Origin: Rossellomorea sp036867415
Lineage (GTDB): Bacteria; Bacillota; Bacilli; Bacillales; Bacillaceae_B
Reading direction: 5' to 3'
Assembly (NCBI RefSeq): GCF_036867415.1
Contig: NZ_JBAJHU010000002.1
Coordinates: 248,001 to 312,000 of the forward strand
DNA length: 64,000 bases
Part shown: positions 58,424 to 64,000 of the stretch, piece after piece
Layout of the letters: every line of letters starts with the position of its first letter
How positions within the stretch are numbered: position 1 is the stretch's first letter
Translations under genes and position numbers: made by a program
Notes under the pieces: model-generated
Told to the model about the DNA's origin: nothing
The model's database searches: none
Seen by the model: the letters and a program-made list of their open reading frames with translations, nothing else

Positions 58424-59162
58424 ACGCATCATATTCTTTGCACTTATCATTGGTTTCTGGGAAGCCGGTTCCCGCTTCGGACTGTGGACAGAAGTCGTCC
58501 TCCCTTCTCCAACTTCCGTCTTCCAGTCGTTGATTGCCGGAATATCCGACCAGACCCTCATCATCGATTTAGCCGCAAGCTTCAAACGGCTGCTGATCGG
58601 ACTGGGCATTTCACTCCTGATCGGAACCGGTATCGGCGTCCTTTTGGCAAAATCAAAGACCGCCGACGACACACTTGGTTCCGTACTGCTCGCCCTGCAG
58701 AGTGTGCCGAGCATCGTATGGCTGCCGCTCGCGATTATGTGGTTCGGATTGAATGAAAAAGCCGTCATCTTCGTCGTCATCCTAGGGGGGACATTTGTCA
58801 TGGCGCTGAATATCCGAATGGGGATCAAGAACGTATCCCCACTGTTCATAAAAGCGGCCCAGACAATGGGATCGGGGGGATTGGATTTGTTCATTCGGGT
58901 CATCTTCCCTGCCTCCATCCCCTATGTCGTTACAGGTTCGCGCCTCGCGTGGGCATTCGCATGGAGAGCGCTGATGGCCGGCGAGCTCTTGAGCACCGGT
59001 CCCGGACTCGGTTACACACTCCGGTACGCTTCTGATTTTGGTGATATGAGCCTCGTGATTGCGGTCATGATCATCATCGGTGTCGTCGGTGCGATTGTGG
59101 ATCAACTGATCTTCCAGCGTATTGAGAAGTCGGTGATTAAGCGTTGGGGGCTGGAGTCTTAA
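58407..59162 (+). CDS. ABC transporter permease (SsuC/TauC-like)
   Basis: A 251-residue permease with six predicted helices and the EAA loop IKAAQTMGSGGLDLFIRVIF (about residues 151-170). The start is ATG 58407 (MNTALKRII) with GAGGAAC upstream; a GTG 15 bases earlier is inside that site. It overlaps the ATPase gene by 17 bases, indicating translational coupling. Confidence 0.92.
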   Translation: MNTALKRIIFFALIIGFWEAGSRFGLWTEVVLPSPTSVFQSLIAGISDQTLIIDLAASFKRLLIGLGISLLIGTGIGVLLAKSKTADDTLGSVLLALQSVPSIVWLPLAIMWFGLNEKAVIFVVILGGTFVMALNIRMGIKNVSPLFIKAAQTMGSGGLDLFIRVIFPASIPYVVTGSRLAWAFAWRALMAGELLSTGPGLGYTLRYASDFGDMSLVIAVMIIIGVVGAIVDQLIFQRIEKSVIKRWGLES

Positions 59163-59225
59163 GCAGTAGTTGAGTCCTCGTCATATTAATTGAATTTAAT
59201 TGCTTTTGATCATTAAAAAAACAAA

Positions 59226-59245
59226 CGTTACATCACACTGTAACG
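59226..59245. promoter_or_regulatory. Inverted repeat in the permease-to-binding-protein gap
   Basis: CGTTACA and TGTAACG flank TCACAC; the 7-bp arms could be an operator or a transcript-stabilising hairpin. There is no T-run, so it is not a simple terminator. Confidence 0.5.
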
Positions 59246-59300
59246 AAAATAGATGATTCAGATCGAAGATACCCACACAAACCCATTAGGAGGCTGTAAA

Positions 59301-60302
59301 ATGAAAAAAATCTTTCTATTCACAGCGATTTTCTTCTTGTTCACCGGTATTTTAGCCGGATGCGGAACAAGTGACTCTACGTCCGGTTCCTCTGCTGATA
59401 AAGACAAAATCGTCATCGGTTACTTCCCGAATATCAATCACGTCCCTGCGATGGTGGCAAAAGAAAAAGGCTACTATGAAGAACAGCTTGGGGACGGCAC
59501 GAAGATTGAATACAAAACATTCCCGGACGGTTCATCCTTCATGACCGCCCTGAAAACGGGTGACATAGATGCCGGGCTTGTCGGACCGGGACCTGCCATG
59601 AACAACTACATGACTGGTGCAGACGTGAAAATTGTCGCCGGCGGATCCACAGGCGGCACGGTCGTACTCGCAAGTGAACAAAGCGGCGTGAAATCCGTAG
59701 AGGATTTTGCAGGAAAGTCATTCATCACACCTGCTGTCGGTTGTACTCATGACGTTCAAGTCGAGACATTCCTGCAGGAGCACGGCATTGAATCATCCCG
59801 GATCGGTGGAACGATGAAGCATGTGACCGGAAATCCGGCTCAATATGCAGCGATGCTGAAGTCAGGGAAAGTCGACATTGCCGTCGCACCTGAACCTTGG
59901 GCTGCGGTCATCCAGCAGGAAACCGGCGCGAAAGTCATAATCGACCATGACGAGATCTCATTTGGTGAAACACTTCCGGCTTCCGTCCTGGTCGCTTCAG
60001 GAAAATCAGTAAAAGAGAACCCTGAAAGAATCCAAAGCATCGTGGACGCACACAAGCAGGCGACAGATTTCATTGCCGGCAACCCGGAAGAAGCGAAAGA
60101 AATCACCATCAACGATATTAGAGAAGTGACAAAACAGGAACTAAGCAAAGAAGTCGTCGACCAGGCATGGGAGCGCATCGGATTCACTTACAAAGTGGAC
60201 TCTGAAGCCGTCCAGGCATTCGCCGACTCATCGTACGAACTCAAATTCCTAAAAGAAAAGCCAGCATTCACTGACCTGATCGACAAACAATTCATCGACT
60301 GA
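59301..60302 (+). CDS. ABC transporter substrate-binding lipoprotein (SsuA/NMT1-like)
   Basis: A 333-residue lipoprotein starting ATG 59301 after TTAGGAGGCTG. The lipobox is ILAGC (Cys about residue 21). The binding domain begins IVIGYFPNINHVPAMVAKEK and has FPDGSSFMTALKTGDIDAGLV and APEPWAAVIQ, the NMT1/SsuA pattern. Together with the ATPase and permease it imports an anion or small organic (sulfonate, taurine, nitrate, or thiamine precursor). The substrate is not decided. The operon lacks an SsuD monooxygenase or a cys gene in the window, so sulfonate use is only one option. Confidence 0.9.
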   Translation: MKKIFLFTAIFFLFTGILAGCGTSDSTSGSSADKDKIVIGYFPNINHVPAMVAKEKGYYEEQLGDGTKIEYKTFPDGSSFMTALKTGDIDAGLVGPGPAMNNYMTGADVKIVAGGSTGGTVVLASEQSGVKSVEDFAGKSFITPAVGCTHDVQVETFLQEHGIESSRIGGTMKHVTGNPAQYAAMLKSGKVDIAVAPEPWAAVIQQETGAKVIIDHDEISFGETLPASVLVASGKSVKENPERIQSIVDAHKQATDFIAGNPEEAKEITINDIREVTKQELSKEVVDQAWERIGFTYKVDSEAVQAFADSSYELKFLKEKPAFTDLIDKQFID

Positions 60303-60304
60303 TC

Positions 60305-60346
60305 GAAAGGCCCGCTCATCGCTGCCAAGTGAAGAGCGGACCTTTC
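60305..60346 (+). terminator. Terminator of the ssuA-like gene
   Basis: GAAAGG-CCCGCTC and GAGCGGACCTTTC pair with one bulge, followed by a T-rich tail, 2 bases after the stop. Confidence 0.8.
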
Positions 60347-60447
60347 TTATAAGCTAACTTCTCAATTCAGAAACGTAATGGACATACAATAATTAGGAAA
60401 AACAGCATGTTTGTGAAAAACCTTTCTTGTAAAAGGAGAAGATCATT

Positions 60448-61041
60448 ATGAAGGTTAAGCTGGGATTAGTCATCATGATTGTGTTAATGACAGCGCTTGG
60501 AGCATGCGGGAGTAAGGAAGATGTGGAAGCATCGTTTCCGATGAGTGTCGAGGTCGGTGAACTGGAGGCCGTGAATCAGGATGGAACCAAGGTCAGTTTG
60601 TCCCAGCTTAATCAAGATAAAATCATATTAGCGGATTTTATCTTCACGAACTGTGATACGGTCTGTCTGCCGATGACGGCGAATATGGCGAAGCTGCAGT
60701 CAGAAATCAAGAAAGCCGGCTTGGAAGATGACGTCCAGCTCGTATCGATATCGATCGATCCCGAGCAGGACACTCCTGAGACATTGACCGAATACAGCAT
60801 ACGCCACAGTGCTGACTACAGCAACTGGACGTTCCTCACCGGCTACTCACGTGATGAGATTGAAACATTCGCGAACGTTTCGTTCAAAACTCCCGCAGCA
60901 AAAGTGGAGGGTTCGAACCAGTTTGTCCATGCGACTTCCTTTTTCCTGGTGAGTGAAACGGGCAAACTTCTCAATAAATATGAAGGCGTATCGGATCCGC
61001 CTTTTGAAGACATCATCAACGATATCCAAAAGCTGAAATAA
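60448..61041 (+). CDS. SCO1/SenC family copper-chaperone-like lipoprotein
   Basis: A 197-residue membrane-anchored thioredoxin-fold protein. Lipobox ALGACG (Cys about residue 20). Metal/redox site FTNCDTVCLPM (CxxxC, about residues 70-76), and the conserved His in FVHATSFFLV (about 160). SCO proteins deliver copper to cytochrome c oxidase subunit II or act as thiol reductases outside the membrane. RBS AAAAGGAGAAG before ATG 60448. Monocistronic; no oxidase gene adjacent. Confidence 0.93.
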   Translation: MKVKLGLVIMIVLMTALGACGSKEDVEASFPMSVEVGELEAVNQDGTKVSLSQLNQDKIILADFIFTNCDTVCLPMTANMAKLQSEIKKAGLEDDVQLVSISIDPEQDTPETLTEYSIRHSADYSNWTFLTGYSRDEIETFANVSFKTPAAKVEGSNQFVHATSFFLVSETGKLLNKYEGVSDPPFEDIINDIQKLK

Positions 61042-61092
61042 AAAAAAGCTTGGATTCCATCGTATGAACGCGACGGAAACCAAGCTTTTTTA
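61042..61092. terminator. Bidirectional terminator between SCO and STAS genes
   Basis: AAAAAGCTTGG and CCAAGCTTTTT flank TTCC..CG and CG..GGAA inner pairs; A/T tails on both sides, overlapping the STAS gene stop. Confidence 0.9.
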
Positions 61093-61497
61093 TTGTTCCA
61101 GCCACTCATAAAATCCGGCATCCCTCAACACCTGCCGGGAGCCTTGCCCAGCCCCGACGAATGAAATCCGAAGTCCTTCCTGCTTCAATACATACACAAG
61201 ATCAATCAAAGCAGCCAGGCCGAACCGATTGGTGAATTCAAGTCGGCTGATGTCGAATGTGATGTTCTTGAAGCGTTTAAAGTGGTATCTATAATTAAGT
61301 AAGAACTCATCTATTTTTTCAATCGTGGACGAGCCAAGCTGACCAGCAAGTGCAACCTGCATCGTCCCGGAATTAGAAAAAGCATCTATCTTCAAGCTAT
61401 TTGAATAAAGACGAGTGTGACCCATATTGATAAAAAGATCTTTCCCTAATGAAGGCTGATGATAGAAACATATTCCCCTATTGACTGAAAGATTCAT
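61090..61497 (-). CDS. STAS-domain-like protein lacking the phosphorylatable serine
   Basis: A 135-residue protein starting ATG 61497 (MNLSVNRGICFYH), chosen for its GAGGTG site; upstream in-frame ATGs lack one. The C-terminal 95 residues have the STAS fold (VALAGQLGSSTIEKIDEFLL, then FDISRLEFTNRFGLAALID). In the place of the usual D-S-S/T-G loop it has TNRFG, so it cannot be phosphorylated there. It might be a constitutively binding antagonist or a scaffolding STAS. Downstream of a sensor kinase gene in the same direction, separated by a hairpin terminator. Confidence 0.72.
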   Translation of the reverse strand: MNLSVNRGICFYHQPSLGKDLFINMGHTRLYSNSLKIDAFSNSGTMQVALAGQLGSSTIEKIDEFLLNYRYHFKRFKNITFDISRLEFTNRFGLAALIDLVYVLKQEGLRISFVGAGQGSRQVLRDAGFYEWLEQ

Positions 61498-61676
61498 AGG
61501 AAGCACCTCAATCTTTTGGTAGTTGAATTTCTTCGCGTAGTAATTTTTACCCATATTCATTTTCATTTAAACGTAATTTGCGAGGTTTTTTTTCCTAAAA
61601 AATTCACTTTTCAATAAGTAAGTCCCGGTATAGGAAGTCATTCATCGCACCACAATCCAATTTATGTGTAATTAAA

Positions 61677-61717
61677 ATAAGGGTTGAACCCGAATTTCTG
61701 GTTCAACCCTTATTTTT
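61677..61717. terminator. Terminator of the sensor kinase gene
   Basis: A perfect 15-bp stem (AATAAGGGTTGAACC with GGTTCAACCCTTATT), 10 bases after the kinase stop. Confidence 0.9.
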
Positions 61718-61726
61718 AACGTCACT

Positions 61727-62848
61727 CTAGAGAGTGACAGCCTGATTCAACGGTATCCGTATCGAGAAAGTCGTTTTTTCGGCGCTGGATTGACAGGAAA
61801 TGTCCCCGTCATGCTTTTCAATCAGCTTTCTGCAAATAAATAAACCAATTCCCGTCCCAAGTTCTTTTGTGGTATAAAAAGGTTCAAAAATGGCATTGAT
61901 GGTTTCGTTCTGAATCTGAGGTCCATTGTTGCTAATCTCAAGAGTCATATCACTGTCCACAATTTTGGAAGAGATGGATATCTTCCTCTCCCCTTCAACC
62001 TGCTGAAGGGCGTCGATCGAATTCATGACCAGATTCAGGAAAACCTGTCTAAGCTCATCCTTATTCCCTGTAATCCACACATTTTCAGCCACGTTCACTT
62101 CTGTTAAAACTTCTCCTGCAAGCAGGCTAGGATAAAGAAATTCGATCAGCTCACCAAAAAGTCTGGAAACAGATACTTCCTCCCTCTTGCTGCCGATGAT
62201 TTCTTTTCTCGATACATGAAGGAATTGGGAAATCCGATAATTCAATTGATCCAGTTCATGCTGCATGATTTCGAGGTAAGGCAGCTCCGGGTAATCGTGC
62301 TGAAGGAGTTTCGTAAACCCGATAATCGACGTCAATGGGTTTCTGAACTCATGAACAAAGCTAGAGCTCATCTGTCCGAGGATCGTCAGTCGTTCCTTGT
62401 GTGTCTGATCAATATAAAGCTCTTTCTCCTGAAGCTGCTGGTCACGGATGTCTGTGTATTGTTTCACGGCAAAATAGGAGAAACGGTCGAATAACGAGTT
62501 AATTTCCTCGAGGTATGGCTGAAGGGCATCCCATTCTATGCCCGACCGGCTGACCCACTTGATGATTTCGCTTTTACCGACATTCACGTTGTAAACAAAC
62601 TCACTGATATTGACACTTGCTTCCACACGTTCCTGTGCCGTCTTAAAGGCAAGCGCCCTGATTTCCTCTTCGCTCAACGGGTTCTCAATGGCGCGTTTCA
62701 CCAACTGAAACATGCGGAGGCCGTTTTGAAGAACCTCTTCCTTGTAAAGGTCATTTTCAGAAATAACAATCTTCCCTCTCCAATGATGCAAAAATTCAGT
62801 GGAATGTTCGTCTAAAAAAGCAATGAGTCTATCAGAAGTACTAGTCAT
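61727..62848 (-). CDS. Soluble sensor histidine kinase
   Basis: A 373-residue kinase without membrane segments. Residues about 1-135 form an all-helical N-terminal domain (FLDEHSTEFLHHWRGKIVIS, with KTAQERVEASVNISEFVYN) similar to the RsbR-N/globin-like sensors. Then HisKA (SSSFVHEFRNPLTSIIGFTK, about 160-180) and HATPase (NLVMNSIDAL, ISNNGPQI, GTGIGLFICRKL). The H-box type (HEFRNPLTSI) is of the sporulation-kinase KinA/KinB group. No response regulator is linked, which fits orphan phosphorelay kinases. Start ATG 62848. Confidence 0.9.
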   Translation of the reverse strand: MTSTSDRLIAFLDEHSTEFLHHWRGKIVISENDLYKEEVLQNGLRMFQLVKRAIENPLSEEEIRALAFKTAQERVEASVNISEFVYNVNVGKSEIIKWVSRSGIEWDALQPYLEEINSLFDRFSYFAVKQYTDIRDQQLQEKELYIDQTHKERLTILGQMSSSFVHEFRNPLTSIIGFTKLLQHDYPELPYLEIMQHELDQLNYRISQFLHVSRKEIIGSKREEVSVSRLFGELIEFLYPSLLAGEVLTEVNVAENVWITGNKDELRQVFLNLVMNSIDALQQVEGERKISISSKIVDSDMTLEISNNGPQIQNETINAIFEPFYTTKELGTGIGLFICRKLIEKHDGDISCQSSAEKTTFSIRIPLNQAVTL

Positions 62849-62961
62849 TTACCGGCAATCCTTTCTTCCCCAATTTTCAGGCGCTCTCTTTCCTACTATC
62901 ATAACAGAAATTAACAGCCCTTGAGACTATTTCTATAAATTTCAAGGCCTGTTTTGCTTTC

Positions 62962-63016
62962 TGCTAAAGTGCTAAAGGACTAGGCACCCGTGCCGCATTG
63001 TACTAAAGTACTAAAG
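62962..63016. repeat. Paired 8-bp direct repeats around a small hairpin
   Basis: TGCTAAAG at 62962 and 62970, TACTAAAG at 63001 and 63009, with GGCACCCGTGCC (62983-62994) between. It lies in the 400-bp divergent region between the kinase and the protease genes and could bind a regulator. Nothing else coding is seen there. Confidence 0.45.
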
Positions 63017-63071
63017 TGAGTCTGCAGGCAGGTTTCGGATGGTTTCGACAATGGGTGGTTCATTGTAATTA

Positions 63072-63086
63072 TTTCGATTATCGAAA
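63072..63086. promoter_or_regulatory. TTTCGAT palindrome in the protease upstream region
   Basis: TTTCGAT T ATCGAAA is a 15-bp palindrome. Further TTATCGAA and TTTTCGAT half-sites follow within 35 bases. A possible operator upstream of the neutral protease gene. Confidence 0.45.
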
Positions 63087-63250
63087 ATTATCGAATTAAA
63101 CTTTTCGATGCCCTAAATTATCTACGCCACATTCATGTAACAGTCTATTATCTCTAGTAATGACACGGGCAGTAGTTCGTTCCATCTGTTCATGTATTTT
63201 ACTAGATTGCTCTTTATACTTAATATCAAACGACAAAAGGAGGAAATAAA

Positions 63251-64000
63251 TTGAAGAAAAGAATAATTGCACCAATAGCACTATCCACTGCACTAATGGC
63301 ATCTGCAGCTCTGCCCCAGGGTCAAGTACACGCTGTCCAGCCTCAGGACCTCGCCGCCTCGCAAACACAATCGGTCAAGCAATCGAATAATAAAGCGAAT
63401 GTTCCTCTGTTCGTAAAAGAAAAGCATGCTGAAAAACGCCTTGTCGCGAGCTTCAATGATGCAATCAATTATCTTCATGAAAACAAATCCAACCTCAATA
63501 TTAAGAATCCGAAAGCAAGCTTAAAGGCAAATAAATTAGAAAAAGATGAGCTCGGCATGACCCATGTCCGCTTTAACCAAACCAAAAACGGAATCCCGGT
63601 AGAAGGATCGGAAATCATCGTTCACTACAATAAAGACAATGAAATTACCACTGTGAATGGGTCCTACCTTCCAACAGTTGAAGAGGCAAATATCAGCGCA
63701 GTACCTGAACTGGCAAGCAGGAAAGCAGTCGAAAAAGCCAAATCAGCTGTAAAGGCGCCAGATCAATTAACCTATGAACCAACCTCGGAACTCGTCATCT
63801 ATCCTTTTAAAGGAGAAAATCACCTCACTTATAAAGTGAACGTCAATTTCCTCGGTGACGCGCCAGGCAACTGGTTTGTTTTCATAGACGCTAAATCGGG
63901 AGACGTGGTTGACCAATACAATGCCATTATGCATGCGGAAGATATCAAAACCCAGACCGGAACCGGTATAGGTGTACTTGGGGATCACCGCCTGCTGCAT
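63251..64000 (+). CDS. Thermolysin-like (M4) neutral protease precursor, 5' part
   Basis: The frame opens at TTG 63251 after AAAGGAGGAAAT and runs to the window edge (250 codons). It has a signal peptide (KKRIIAPIALSTALMASAA), then the FTP propeptide domain (about residues 60-110) with the MTHVRFNQTKNGIPVEGSEI block. A PepSY propeptide domain (about 150-225) follows, with YKVNVNFLGDAPGNWFVFI and DAKSGDVVDQYN. These two prodomains precede the mature protease in bacillolysins. The last residues (TGTGIGVLGDH) are the start of the mature enzyme; the HExxH zinc site lies beyond the window. Secreted, probably stationary-phase expressed. Confidence 0.92.
   Translation, partial: MKKRIIAPIALSTALMASAALPQGQVHAVQPQDLAASQTQSVKQSNNKANVPLFVKEKHAEKRLVASFNDAINYLHENKSNLNIKNPKASLKANKLEKDELGMTHVRFNQTKNGIPVEGSEIIVHYNKDNEITTVNGSYLPTVEEANISAVPELASRKAVEKAKSAVKAPDQLTYEPTSELVIYPFKGENHLTYKVNVNFLGDAPGNWFVFIDAKSGDVVDQYNAIMHAEDIKTQTGTGIGVLGDHRLLH

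Overview
The window is chromosomal DNA from a low-to-moderate GC, endospore-forming-type Firmicute of the family Bacillaceae (Bacillus / Rossellomorea-like; the genus is an inference). The signs are strong AGGAGG-type ribosome binding sites with frequent TTG and GTG starts, U-tailed intrinsic terminators, an S-box leader on metNIQ, a DUF1659/DUF2922 pair, a YhcR-like surface nuclease, an M4 neutral protease and KinA-like kinase modules. Most genes are on the minus strand.

Region by region. 1-1.1 kb: an edge gene fragment and a REP-associated (HUH/Y1) transposase flanked on both sides by 25-bp periodic palindrome arrays. 1.1-2.2 kb: degV and a dispersed paired-palindrome repeat. 2.2-17.5 kb, the most interesting part: one long co-directional minus-strand locus. 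Read in the direction of transcription it holds a PAS-GGDEF-EAL-PAS-histidine kinase fusion, a PAS-GGDEF cyclase, a PilZ protein, then a cyclic-di-GMP-I riboswitch with intrinsic terminator. After the terminator come folE, a tandem pyruvoyl-tetrahydropterin-synthase protein, an SDR reductase (together a tetrahydrobiopterin-like pterin pathway), a RsbW/SpoIIAB-type ATPase, an alpha/beta hydrolase, a HAMP membrane sensor, a STAS protein, a SpoIIE/RsbU-type phosphatase, a FapA/DUF342 protein with a Jag-N-like head, and a second STAS protein. The arrangement links c-di-GMP to a pterin pathway and a partner-switching module. 17.5-22 kb: a KaiC-like ATPase / winged-helix / PocR-GAF-LuxR operon.

22.3-31.2 kb: a DMT exporter, a secreted nucleotidase, murB, small genes, two tandem PlcR-like XRE-TPR regulators with remnants of a third, and the Mn-dependent pyrophosphatase ppaC. 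31.4-36.7 kb: a broken coiled-coil gene, a thioester-reductase-like SDR, a PBP2a-like transpeptidase and trhO. 36.8-44 kb: an abg-like regulon for p-aminobenzoyl-glutamate or related amides (AbgT transporter, three M20 amidohydrolases and a local regulator), with the same 33-bp operator-like motif in front of both transcription units. 44-51.5 kb: a large surface nuclease/5'-nucleotidase under a cre site, then metNIQ behind a SAM riboswitch.

51.6-53.4 kb: repeat-rich DNA (a 575-bp element with 17-bp terminal inverted repeats, another paired palindrome, another 25-bp array) and small genes. 53.4-64 kb: glutamate dehydrogenase, three pilin-like genes, a sulfonate/nitrate-type ABC transporter, a SCO protein, a STAS protein, a sensor kinase and the start of a thermolysin-family protease that runs off the window.

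All assignments come from reading motifs by eye. Family names are firm where catalytic motifs are quoted. Substrates and regulatory links are inferences and are labelled so.
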